From Alcaligenes faecalis (GTDB lineage Bacteria; Pseudomonadota; Gammaproteobacteria; Burkholderiales; Burkholderiaceae_B): 64,000 bases of DNA. Below, in pieces: positions 27,093 through 34,586 of this stretch. Positions within the stretch are counted from its first letter, which is position 1; each line of letters begins with the position of its first letter. A program made the position numbers and the translations under genes. The notes under the pieces are model-generated. The model did no database searches, was not told the origin of the DNA, and saw only the letters and a program-made list of their open reading frames with translations. The stretch covers positions 682,001-746,000 of the forward strand of contig NZ_CP168006.1 of assembly GCF_041521385.1 (NCBI RefSeq). The letters run 5' to 3'.

Positions 27093-29887
27093 GCCCCTAC
27101 CCTTCGTACATTGCTAACGGACTGCAGCGCGTCAAAGGTTCTACCGCCTTGCAGGAAATCCCGTGACACTACGCGGACAATCAGCTCTTCATCGGTTGAT
27201 CCCCGCTCTTCTGTCACCTGCGCCCCCTGGAACTCGCTGCCCATCAATTGAACTACGACGCGTGGCTCGGACTTGGAGGACGACCCGGCTTGACCGTCAA
27301 ACGCACGACCAGCACGCTGACGCGCATCAATCCGCTCCAGCACCGAGTCCAGTCGGGCGCTCGTCTTGGCTGTAGTGACCCGCTCCCCCTTTTCCAGCAG
27401 CCATGTCCCGGTCTGTGGGACAGAATCAATACCGTCGTGGGCCATACCTGCCATGGCAGTCATGCTGATAGCCGTTGCTAATGGCGTAGCTACTGCCAAT
27501 GCCGCCCCCATCGCAGCAGGCGCCGCTGCCGGCCCAACAACGGGGATCGCAGCGGTACTGGCAAAGGCGGCCAGACCTGCCTGCAAGGCAGTTGCATGCG
27601 CATTAGCCGATATAGCCATGGCACTGGATGCCTGAGTGGTTTTGCCAACAATCAATTGCACGGCCTGATAAGCCAGCCATTGGGCCGCCATTTGAGCCAA
27701 AGCATTGACAACCGCCCTCGCCATGCCCTGGGCCACGTTACGCATAGCGTCGCCAAGGTTCTCGGAATCGAAAACCATTTTCTCGAAGGCATTACCGAAT
27801 CCGGAAGAAAAGCTGTTCAGCATTCCGGTAAAGATTGCTTCGGTCTGGCCTGCGATATCCTGAGCTTTGGTGGCGAAGTTATCCCATGCCCGAGACATGC
27901 CATTTGTCCAATCAGCCTCGGCTATGGCTCGCGCTTCGGCTGATTGTTGCAGGCCGGCGAGCTTCTGCTCCTCGAACTGCTGGAATAAATCAAGGCGGTA
28001 CTGATACTGCTCCTGAGTAAGCGCCGTTTCCTTAACCTGCTGGGCCATCTCCAGATCAAGACGTTTCTGCGCGTACTCCTGACGGATCGCAAGGTCAGCC
28101 TGGGCCAATTCACGCTGACGATCACCCATCCCAACGCCAGCCGAATCCAGATTCAGCTTTTGCTGGAACACGTCCATTTCCTGCTGGAAAGCCAAATACT
28201 GACGACTCGAATCAATCGCCGCCTGCATGGCCTTCTCTGTTTCATTCCAGGCTTGGATCTGGTCATACAGCGTCAAGGCTCGTTTACGGTCTGTCTCCGA
28301 GCCCTTGGCCATCTCAATTTCATACCGGGCGGCCTGCTCAGCGGTCATGCCTAGAGTGGCGTGCTGCAATTGCAACTGCTTCACTATGTTGGCAAGCTCA
28401 GAACTCTTCCCGCTTCCCTTTTTCTTATCATCATCGCCAAAGGTCAGCTTTCGCAGCCAGTCAGCTGCTTTGTCCCCTGCCTCTTGCGCGCCCTTAACAA
28501 ATGCGCCGATTGAGTCACGGCCCATGATCTCAGCGAGTTTTTTGTTTCGCTCGGCAACTGAAGCTCCCAATAGCTTTTCATAGGGATTGGCTATTTCGCT
28601 GACCCCCAAGCTCTCGCCAATACTGCCGATATCCACGCCAGGAATACTATTTAACAACCCAATAAGGCCGTTAACACCTTTAATCGCCGCTTGGACAAGT
28701 TTGTTTATCGCTCTAATTGCAATATTCACACCGCCAATAACGGCGGCACCCATCATGTTTCCAAAGTTATTCCAAACAAACTTAATGTCCTCGTAAGCGG
28801 CAACAAACGAGTTGATGACATAGTTCGCCGCGTCCTTAATGATGCCTATCACGTCAACGCCGACCGCTTTCTTGACCGCGTCGCGGAACACGTAAAGCGC
28901 GGTCACGGCAGCCGCAAACCCAGCAACAAAGACCACGGCGGGATTTGCCAACGCAAACGCAGCGGCAGCCGTCAGAGCCGCTTTTCCTGCGCTCAATAGC
29001 GCAGTGGTCACTGAGGCAATGCCGCTTAGAATCGTAGGGGCGTATAAAACTGCCAGACCAGCAGCAGCAACAGCCGCGTATGGCGCAATTACTTCAACAA
29101 CATCGGCCAAACCCTTAAGGGCGTACTTGCCGGCCTTTGCCCAATCGACAGCCTGAATTAACGCAGACGCAAGCACGGTCAACCCGATCGATGCGGCGGT
29201 AACAGGGCCGAGCAAAGACTTAAAGGCCGCGGCAAACACGCCAGTCGCTGATGCTCCCCGGCTCATTGCAGCCTCCATCTGACCGGCAATCTGAGTGCCC
29301 TGTTGCAGCCCGATGATCAGGGGGTTCATGCCCATAGCGGCGGTAACGCCGATGTCCTGGAATTGGGCCGCAAGACCAGACATGCTATTACCCATTGACT
29401 GATAATTAATGCTGGCCGCGTTTGCCTGACTGGTCGATTGCTGGAACCGAGAATTAAGAGTTGTCAATGCTGCGGCATGCTCCCTTGCGTCAATGGCTCC
29501 AACGCGATGGGCGCGATTCAGCTCATCAAGCTCTTTCTCATATGCTTTTGATGCCGCGAATAAGGGATTGTATTTTGCTCGCAGCCGGTCTAGCTCAGTG
29601 CCGAATGCTTGAATGTCATTATTACGAATCTCATAATCAGACAGCTTCGATACTTGCTGGGCCAGATACTGCGCCTCCCTAGCCGCTCTGGCTGCAATCG
29701 CCTGAAATCCATTTACGGATTGAGCTGCATCAGAGAAAGCGCGGCGGCTGCCAACGCCGAACGCATCAACAGATTTTTCGGCTACCTCTGCTGTTTTTTG
29801 CAATTTTCCTAAAGACGTAGTGGCAGACTCAATGCTCTCCACGCCTTCGACTTTAAGCCCAAGCGCGGCAACTTCCATTTGGCTCAC
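27089..29887 (-). CDS. Tail length tape measure protein
   Basis: A 932-aa helical protein that sets tail length and is ejected with DNA. An N-terminal coiled region is followed by the conserved AAQFQDIGVTAAMGMNPLI segment, a long hydrophobic Ala/Val-rich central part (about residues 225-340) and a coiled-coil C-terminal half with QEMDVFQQKL. Length of about 930 residues would predict a tail of roughly 140 nm by the usual 1.5 Å-per-residue rule (inference). The gene follows an accessory block rather than the tail chaperone directly. Confidence 0.9.
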   Translation of the reverse strand: MSQMEVAALGLKVEGVESIESATTSLGKLQKTAEVAEKSVDAFGVGSRRAFSDAAQSVNGFQAIAARAAREAQYLAQQVSKLSDYEIRNNDIQAFGTELDRLRAKYNPLFAASKAYEKELDELNRAHRVGAIDAREHAAALTTLNSRFQQSTSQANAASINYQSMGNSMSGLAAQFQDIGVTAAMGMNPLIIGLQQGTQIAGQMEAAMSRGASATGVFAAAFKSLLGPVTAASIGLTVLASALIQAVDWAKAGKYALKGLADVVEVIAPYAAVAAAGLAVLYAPTILSGIASVTTALLSAGKAALTAAAAFALANPAVVFVAGFAAAVTALYVFRDAVKKAVGVDVIGIIKDAANYVINSFVAAYEDIKFVWNNFGNMMGAAVIGGVNIAIRAINKLVQAAIKGVNGLIGLLNSIPGVDIGSIGESLGVSEIANPYEKLLGASVAERNKKLAEIMGRDSIGAFVKGAQEAGDKAADWLRKLTFGDDDKKKGSGKSSELANIVKQLQLQHATLGMTAEQAARYEIEMAKGSETDRKRALTLYDQIQAWNETEKAMQAAIDSSRQYLAFQQEMDVFQQKLNLDSAGVGMGDRQRELAQADLAIRQEYAQKRLDLEMAQQVKETALTQEQYQYRLDLFQQFEEQKLAGLQQSAEARAIAEADWTNGMSRAWDNFATKAQDIAGQTEAIFTGMLNSFSSGFGNAFEKMVFDSENLGDAMRNVAQGMARAVVNALAQMAAQWLAYQAVQLIVGKTTQASSAMAISANAHATALQAGLAAFASTAAIPVVGPAAAPAAMGAALAVATPLATAISMTAMAGMAHDGIDSVPQTGTWLLEKGERVTTAKTSARLDSVLERIDARQRAGRAFDGQAGSSSKSEPRVVVQLMGSEFQGAQVTEERGSTDEELIVRVVSRDFLQGGRTFDALQSVSNVRRVGA

Positions 29888-29891
29888 CCAT

Positions 29892-29916
29892 AAAAAAAGG
29901 CCACCGGAGTGACCTT
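29892..29916 (-). terminator. Terminator after the lipoprotein gene
   Basis: AAGG-C-CAC / GTG-A-CCTT stem (one mismatch) with tetraloop and seven T on the minus strand, 19 bp past the lipoprotein stop and just before the tape-measure start. Confidence 0.6.
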
Positions 29917-29934
29917 GTGAAATTCAAACTCGAT

Positions 29935-30285
29935 TTAACTCAGCTTTTCTAGCAATCTACTTGCCTCTTCTAGGCATGCCCTCTGTTCACGCGCAACAAT
30001 CTTCACTCCAGCCGTTTCCTCTGGGTTCGTAGCCACGACATCTCCTGCTTTTTTGTACATCTGAACTGCCTGGGCTGTTTTCATAACCGCTGGCGCATCG
30101 CACTCCACACCCTCTGCTGTAACAAAATACTTACCCACGCCGTTCTCGCGCGTCTTAATCCCTACGGCCTCTGCAATTTCGCTTTCATTCCAAACTTTGC
30201 CTGCCGTAGCTGCCGGCTTAACGTCATCGTTCCCACACCCAACCAGCACCATTGAAAATAAGCCAACTAAAAAAGCTGCTTTCAT
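29935..30285 (-). CDS. Small lipoprotein, accessory to the late operon
   Basis: A 116-aa protein with a lipoprotein signal (MKAAFLVGLFSMVLVGC, Cys17). The mature part (VWNESEIAEAVGIKTRENGVG, in part, and VECDAPAVMKTAQ) has no recognised family. GGAGG lies before the ATG at 30285. It has terminator-like hairpins on both sides, so it may be an independently expressed lysogeny gene, for example altering the cell envelope or excluding other phages. That is a guess from location and lipidation. Confidence 0.65.
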   Translation of the reverse strand: MKAAFLVGLFSMVLVGCGNDDVKPAATAGKVWNESEIAEAVGIKTRENGVGKYFVTAEGVECDAPAVMKTAQAVQMYKKAGDVVATNPEETAGVKIVAREQRACLEEASRLLEKLS

Positions 30286-30327
30286 CCCCACCTCCGCTTT
30301 ATCAATGCAGAGATAGTACCCAACGGG

Positions 30328-30348
30328 AAAAGCCCGCGCTAGGCGGGC
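30328..30348 (-). terminator. Terminator-like hairpin upstream of lipoprotein gene
   Basis: GCCCGC / GCGGGC with a five-base loop and TTTT on the minus strand. It isolates the lipoprotein gene from the toxin unit upstream. Confidence 0.6.
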
Positions 30349-30605
30349 CAATAAGAATCGATCTCGGGAGAACCCAAACGGAGCATCTTTAAGCAACCCT
30401 GATAAAACAACCAACAGGATTTGTGAGTAGCTTAAAGATACTCACAAAGAGTGACTCTAGTTAAGCAGATAAATAACAACAGACCCGATTTAATCGGGCC
30501 TGTCGGCCTTTCCTCTTCAGCTCAACGGAGACTCATAAAGCCCCTGACGAACAGCCTCTATATCTCCAAAAAAATAGCCACTGAAATGCGGCTTTTCTTT
30601 TGGGC

Positions 30606-30632
30606 AAAGAAAAAGCCCTCTTTACGAGGGCC
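30606..30632 (-). terminator. Terminator of the Doc toxin unit
   Basis: GCCCTC / GAGGGC with a five-base loop and TTTTTCTTT on the minus strand, 25 bp past the doc stop. Confidence 0.8.
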
Positions 30633-30656
30633 TCCTTCCATCAACCTGCAATGTCT

Positions 30657-31049
30657 TCATGGGGCCATTCTGCCGCCTTGCTCCCAAAGCACACTCAGAA
30701 TAGATGCAAACTCTTCAAACTCAATCGTACCGGACGCAACATCCACCATTATTTCCTCCAATACTTGCGCTTGAGAAATAAATATTCCCTGCTGATACAG
30801 GTACGTCAAAGCGCAGGTTAAACCGGTTCGTTTATTGCCATCGTTAAAAACGTGGCCCCGCGCTATCGTTACAGCATACAGAGACGCTATGGCAAAAACG
30901 TCGTTGATATCCTGGTACTCAATGTGGTTATCAATGCGATTGAGGGCTGATTCAATCGCGCCTCGACCACCACTAGCATTCCCAGGCAAACCACCAAACT
31001 CTATGATTATCTGGTCATGAATGGTGATTACATAATCAACATCCAGCAT
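30657..31049 (-). CDS. Doc-type toxin (Fic/Doc fold)
   Basis: A 130-aa protein with the Doc signature H66-V-F-N-D-G-N-K-R-T (residues 66-75). Doc toxins phosphorylate elongation factor Tu and stop translation. The N-terminal I-x-x-H-D-x-x-I-x-x-x-G-G-L-P-G segment and length also match the death-on-curing family. It starts 2 bp after a 58-aa gene on the same strand (TGATAATG), so it is the second gene of a toxin-antitoxin pair. It lies inside the tail operon with its own terminator. Likely a plasmid-like stabiliser or an anti-phage module. Confidence 0.9.
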   Translation of the reverse strand: MLDVDYVITIHDQIIIEFGGLPGNASGGRGAIESALNRIDNHIEYQDINDVFAIASLYAVTIARGHVFNDGNKRTGLTCALTYLYQQGIFISQAQVLEEIMVDVASGTIEFEEFASILSVLWEQGGRMAP

Positions 31050-31051
31050 TA

Positions 31052-31228
31052 TCAGCGATCACGCAGTGCCTTGAGCACCTTCCAGTGCTCGGCTATAACC
31101 TTGTGAGCAGCCTGTTTGGTCTCGGCCTTCTGACGCTCTACGCCTACGTTCATGGCAGTTTTCGGTGCGATCATAGCCCGTTGCTTCAGCACAACACCAT
31201 GAACACTCTTGCCGACAACAATAGACAT
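31052..31228 (-). CDS. Putative antitoxin partner of Doc (58 aa)
   Basis: A 58-aa basic protein (MSIVVGKSVHGVVLKQRAMI, then APKTAMNVGVERQKAETKQA and a C-terminal HWKVLKALRDR). AAGGAGCTTAGT precedes the ATG at 31228, and the stop is 2 bp from the toxin start. I see no Phd/YefM-like start, so the family is unclear. The antitoxin role is inferred from gene pairing. A possible promoter, TTGGTC-18-TATTCC, lies upstream at about 31300-31330. Confidence 0.72.
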   Translation of the reverse strand: MSIVVGKSVHGVVLKQRAMIAPKTAMNVGVERQKAETKQAAHKVIAEHWKVLKALRDR

Positions 31229-31382
31229 ACTAAGCTCCTTTAGTCCAGTAACTCTCTACATGCGCTATTTCTACCAGCCAGTAGTTAGAGCTATTCCCAT
31301 GGAATACTTAGTTTACTCAAAGCAGACCAAAATACCTACTAGGGATACGGCCAAGATAGCAAATTCCGCGACAACAGATCGC

Positions 31383-32137
31383 TCACCGCTTTAGCATGTC
31401 GCGCGTGAAAGTCTTACTTTCCCCTCCCTGGTGCGAGAGATAGGCATCATCCATAGCGCGAATGATGCCTGCGAATGCCGATACATCAGTGATATTCAGG
31501 GACTGCGCATACGCCTGAATCGCGGTCCAAGGCACAGGACCCGACGCCATACCCACCTGCCTGTCTGTGGAAAGCTCCCAGAAAGCCTGCCAGTAACTCC
31601 ATTCGACATCATGAAGCTCAGGCGGTATCAGGCTTTCCGGGATGTCTTGGCCGAAACGCTCATAATCCTCAATGGTTTTCTTTGCGTTCGGGTTATCAAG
31701 GCTCCAGCGCAGGCGGGCAATCAGTTTTTTGTGGCTTCCTCCGCAAACAGGTTGGCATCAGCATCTACTCGCTGAGCAGCCAGCAGGACTATACCGGCAA
31801 AACGCTCACCGTTCCGCGAAGTGATGAACTTGGTAGCCAGTTCAGGGGTGTAAGGCAAATCCTTGCCACCGTCTTTCAAGCCACGCCAACCCTTAAGCAC
31901 TACTTCTGCAAGGGTTTCGCGCATCGCTTTGGACAACTGCTCTTCATTCAATGGCTTGCCTCGATTCTTCAAGCGCAGTGCCGTCTGTTTCTGTGTAAGC
32001 GCCTTCTGGGCATCTTTCGAGCCAATGCCACACACCAGAAACTCAACGCCGGGCGCACCGTCCAGATCTCCGACCCACGTACCAGTGTCAATTACATTCA
32101 GGGCCTCGTCAGTCAAGACCAGTTCATTGATATCCAT
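31383..32137 (-). CDS. Tail assembly chaperone, -1 frameshift product (G-T type)
   Basis: Reading the chaperone frame from 32137 to the slippery heptamer A-AAA-AAC (31730-31724) and then shifting -1 gives a 251-aa fusion: 138 residues of the short protein plus a 113-residue extension ending at 31383. The extension begins LIARLRWSLDNPNAKK and includes DYERFGQDIPESL and VGMASGPVPW, and has no start codon of its own near its beginning. In lambda-like phages G and G-T are made in a fixed ratio by such a slip and chaperone the tape measure and tube. The heptamer lies directly before the zero-frame stop. Confidence 0.85.
31721..32137 (-). CDS. Tail assembly chaperone, short form (G type)
   Basis: A 138-aa protein (MDINELVLTDEALNVIDTG, then WVGDLDGAPGVEFLV) starting behind AGGAATT. 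It lies directly after the tail tube gene, the standard place of the lambda gpG counterpart. Its last codons read ACA AAA AAC TGA, forming the slippery site from which the longer fusion is made. Confidence 0.85.
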   Translation of the reverse strand: MDINELVLTDEALNVIDTGTWVGDLDGAPGVEFLVCGIGSKDAQKALTQKQTALRLKNRGKPLNEEQLSKAMRETLAEVVLKGWRGLKDGGKDLPYTPELATKFITSRNGERFAGIVLLAAQRVDADANLFAEEATKN

Positions 32138-32225
32138 GTTTGTAATTCCTATATCGGTTCTGGTTCGTTAAGCGGGGCTGACAGGTGAACCAAGCCTGCC
32201 CGCCCCTAACCGCTAGAGCGGGTTC

Positions 32226-32948
32226 TTAGATTTCAACAATATTTGAGTCAACAGCGATCGACCACGCACGTAAATGCGCGGCAGTTGCATCACCGCCTTG
32301 GCGAGCACCTGGCAAGGCGAGGCCGTAGAACATATCAGTCATACCAGCAGGCGGTGCCGATACGGTATGCGTACCAGATCCAGCGGCAGTCGTTTCAATG
32401 CCGGTTGTGGCGTCCGGAGTAGCGGCAACAGAAAAAGCGTTAGCCGTCATGCCATCGGCAATGACGTAATAGACCTTCCCTGCCTCCAAGCCAGAGGGCA
32501 GTGCACCGCCTTCATTGCTGAACACAACAGGCTGACCGGCCTCTAAACCATGGCTTGGCCATGTGACTACAGCCGGATCTGCAACGCTGATCGCCACATC
32601 AGAGGACGGCATGCAATCCGCACCCCATTCAATTTTCCAGGCGTACGGAACGCAGTCTGCAATAGCCGCCTTGAACTTGATCTGGCCGGGGTCCAAGGCC
32701 ATAGGGACGAAAGAGTTTTCCATCGTGCCGCCATTCAAAGTGGTCTTGAACTTGCGCACACGCTTCTCATTGATCAATGCCTGTTCTCCGACCTCTTGCG
32801 TATCGCCGATTGCACCTGCATTGGCCCAGCCGCCGATTTCTGTCCAGGTGGTGTCCGCAAAGTCGGCCGCAGTAACAGTTCCCTTGGCGGTTACACGTCC
32901 GCCGATATACAGCTTTGACCCGGATACCGGGTAAAGTCCACCGCTCAT
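32226..32948 (-). CDS. Major tail tube protein with inserted decoration domain
   Basis: A 240-aa tube subunit. The N-terminal half (KLYIGG..., ADTTWTEIGGWANAGAIGDT, NGGTMENSFVPMALDPGQ) is the tube fold, and the last 35 residues (DMFYGLALPGARQGGDATA and RAWSIAVDSNIVEI) complete it. In between, about residues 125-200 (THG-like SHGLEAGQPVVFS, GLEAGKVYYVI, AFSVAAT, GSGTHTV) form a small beta domain seen repeatedly in phage structural proteins, probably displayed on the tail surface. The ATG at 32948 follows GGAGAAACCC. Confidence 0.8.
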   Translation of the reverse strand: MSGGLYPVSGSKLYIGGRVTAKGTVTAADFADTTWTEIGGWANAGAIGDTQEVGEQALINEKRVRKFKTTLNGGTMENSFVPMALDPGQIKFKAAIADCVPYAWKIEWGADCMPSSDVAISVADPAVVTWPSHGLEAGQPVVFSNEGGALPSGLEAGKVYYVIADGMTANAFSVAATPDATTGIETTAAGSGTHTVSAPPAGMTDMFYGLALPGARQGGDATAAHLRAWSIAVDSNIVEI

Positions 32949-32960
32949 GGGTTTCTCCAA

Positions 32961-32989
32961 TAAAAAAGCCCCGCTGATTTAGCGAGGCC
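32961..32989 (-). terminator. Hairpin with T tract before tail tube gene
   Basis: GCCTCGCT / AGCGGGGC stem (one mismatch), five-base loop, six T on the minus strand, ending just before the tail tube ribosome site. First of three tandem hairpins. Confidence 0.55.
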
Positions 32990-33019
32990 AGAAAAAGAAA
33001 ACCCGGCGCTTGGCCGGGT
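32990..33019 (-). terminator. Second tandem hairpin before tail tube gene
   Basis: ACCCGGC / GCCGGGT with a five-base loop followed by TTTTCTTTTTC on the minus strand. Confidence 0.6.
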
Positions 33020-33052
33020 GAGTTGAGATGTAACGCCCAAGTGATGGGCGAT

Positions 33053-33081
33053 AAAAAAGCCCTCATCAAGAGGGCTTTTTT
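33053..33081 (-). terminator. Terminator of the membrane-protein cassette
   Basis: GCCCTC / GAGGGC, five-base loop, flanked by six A and six T, so it works in either direction. It lies 62 bp past the 175-aa membrane gene. Confidence 0.8.
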
Positions 33082-33142
33082 CAGGGTCGCGCTTTAAATA
33101 AACACCTATCAGATCATGCCAATAACAAAGGCTTGCTTACAC

Positions 33143-33670
33143 TTAAACAGCAATCCCATTATCAGATTTAAACTGATTACGTTTTTGAGCAACGAGCACC
33201 GAGGAATCGATAAGTTTTTGAATTTTCTTGATAAATGCCAGAGTAAAAAATACTGGAATCACCAAAAGAGCCCAAGACATAGAGTTCCAAGCAAGAATTC
33301 GGTCAGCCTCCTTTGAGATATCCTTTCTCTTTCCCACAAGAAAATCGTCTGAATTTTCTCGAATCCAGGTGGATTTCTCTCCAATTTTTTGGCGGAGTTT
33401 AGAGTCATTTCTCAAAAAATGTCGAAACCTAGACATATTCCAGATTGTGTACCTGGGTATGTTGGCAACTAATGCATTTGTAGAATCATACAAGTGGGTG
33501 CATACGTCTTTACTCTCTTTTGTACGCCCTTGATAATTCTTTAACTCGACGGCAATGCTAAGCAATTTTTGCCTAGCAATCATATGCTCAGTCGGAGCTA
33601 AAATTCCATCAATAATAAAATGCAAAATCGCCAGGAAAAATAAAGCAATAACCAGATAGCCTAGTATCAT
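33143..33670 (-). CDS. Membrane protein, 175 aa (second gene of cassette)
   Basis: Not recognised. It has an N-terminal membrane helix (about residues 2-24, LGYLVIALFFLAILHFIIDG), a charged domain of about 105 residues and a second helix near 131-148 (SWALLVIPVFFTLAF), then a basic tail. The base composition is clearly richer in A+T than the flanking tail genes. Its ATG overlaps the stop of the 118-aa membrane gene (ATGA), so the two products are probably made together and may form a complex. A structural phage role is unlikely; exclusion or defence is a possibility. Confidence 0.65.
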   Translation of the reverse strand: MILGYLVIALFFLAILHFIIDGILAPTEHMIARQKLLSIAVELKNYQGRTKESKDVCTHLYDSTNALVANIPRYTIWNMSRFRHFLRNDSKLRQKIGEKSTWIRENSDDFLVGKRKDISKEADRILAWNSMSWALLVIPVFFTLAFIKKIQKLIDSSVLVAQKRNQFKSDNGIAV

Positions 33671-34023
33671 TTTGCTCTCCTTTGATTCTTTAAGCCGAGC
33701 CTCAACGTCTCAATTTCCGTTGTAAGCTCTCTTCTAATTCGTTGAACGTGAAAATACCAACCAAAAACAACAATCACGAACAACAAGTAGCCGACTAGAG
33801 AGAGTCCTGATAGCGATGAAACTATCCATTTAATTAAAGGCACCATTTCATCAGTTGGCACCTTAGCGATCATAAGCAACACAACCGCACCGAACACGGC
33901 GAAGGGGAATTGCCCTCGGTTGATGGATGTAATAAAAACATCCCTAACGGCCTGCGCCACGCTAACTTTGGCTGCTGCCGGAGCCCTAGGAACCTTCGGA
34001 ACACTCTGTTTGGGTGCGCTCAC
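33667..34023 (-). CDS. Membrane protein, 118 aa (first gene of cassette)
   Basis: Not recognised. A Pro/Ala/Lys-rich N-terminus (about 25 residues) precedes two membrane helices (about residues 38-55 and 70-92) and a basic helical tail (RIRRELTTEIETLRLGLKNQ). The start is GTG at 34023 with a weak AGG. A promoter-like TTGTGG-17-TAAATT lies 22-50 bp upstream. It is coupled to the 175-aa membrane gene. Confidence 0.62.
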   Translation of the reverse strand: MSAPKQSVPKVPRAPAAAKVSVAQAVRDVFITSINRGQFPFAVFGAVVLLMIAKVPTDEMVPLIKWIVSSLSGLSLVGYLLFVIVVFGWYFHVQRIRRELTTEIETLRLGLKNQRRAK

Positions 34024-34044
34024 AACCGCCTGATCCTTAAACCG

Positions 34045-34073
34045 AATTTACACTAAGCATCCCTTCGCCACAA
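34045..34073 (-). promoter_or_regulatory. Candidate promoter of the membrane cassette
   Basis: On the minus strand TTGTGG (34073-34068), 17 bp, TAAATT (34050-34045). The predicted start of transcription is about 15 bases before the GTG of the 118-aa gene. A moderate match to the sigma-70 pattern. Confidence 0.4.
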
Positions 34074-34076
34074 GCT

Positions 34077-34235
34077 TCAAGATGCGCCATGAGGCGTGAT
34101 AAGACCATAAATATCCCCGCCAAGCAACCATCGTCGCATCAGCAATCTCCACGCAAAGGCAGCCGCACTGGCCCATTTATTGCCATCCTTGTCTATCAGG
34201 CGGATGGTTTGGTTTTGGAACATCAGTTCTTTCAT
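34077..34235 (-). CDS. Hypothetical protein, 52 aa
   Basis: Reads MKELMFQNQTIRLIDKDGNK and ends ITPHGAS. The first 20 residues vaguely recall the start of phage antirepressor (BRO/KilA-type) proteins, but the rest does not, so it may be a remnant. CGGAG lies 10 bases before the ATG at 34235. It sits between a terminator and the membrane cassette. Confidence 0.4.
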   Translation of the reverse strand: MKELMFQNQTIRLIDKDGNKWASAAAFAWRLLMRRWLLGGDIYGLITPHGAS

Positions 34236-34249
34236 CGTTTTGTTCTCCG

Positions 34250-34281
34250 AAAAGAAAAGGGCCGCCCGCAATGGGCAGCCC
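34250..34281 (-). terminator. Strong terminator in the late operon
   Basis: Nine pairs GGGCTGCCC / GGGCGGCCC (one wobble) with a five-base loop and TTTTCTTTT on the minus strand. Confidence 0.75.
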
Positions 34282-34367
34282 CGGACTTTTCAAAGCTCTT
34301 CCACCCTCTCGGGCTCGGTGTCTACCGATTTAAGGCTGCTTGGAAGCGTTTGCCCGAAGATACGGGC

Positions 34368-34393
34368 ATAAAAAAACCGCCTTGATGGCGGCT
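34368..34393 (-). terminator. Terminator after the 61-aa gene
   Basis: CCGCC / GGCGG with a five-base loop and seven T on the minus strand, overlapping the stop codon of the small upstream gene. Confidence 0.75.
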
Positions 34394-34577
34394 ATTCTTT
34401 ATTCGCGGCTGCTTTCGCCCGCTCCGGTTCTCTGGCGAGTTCCTGCCCACCCGTTTTCGGTTTCAGGCCCACCATCTCGGCTGCGCCTTTAGCCACATGG
34501 CCGGCAGCCTCACCTATTTTTCCCTTCACCCAAGCATCACGCGCCAGCTTTCGCCGGGCCTCACAATCTGCGCACAT
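34392..34577 (-). CDS. Small basic phage protein, 61 aa
   Basis: Begins MCADCEARRKLARDAWVKGK with a CxxC pair and is rich in Lys, Arg and Ala. Small Cys-containing proteins of this type follow the tail terminator gene in related prophages. GAGAG lies upstream of the ATG at 34577. Role unknown. Confidence 0.6.
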   Translation of the reverse strand: MCADCEARRKLARDAWVKGKIGEAAGHVAKGAAEMVGLKPKTGGQELAREPERAKAAANKE

Positions 34578-34586
34578 CGTTCTCTC

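Noticed and set aside
30451..30500. Palindrome CCCGATTTAATCGGG as terminator
   Set aside because: No T tract on either strand; left unassigned.
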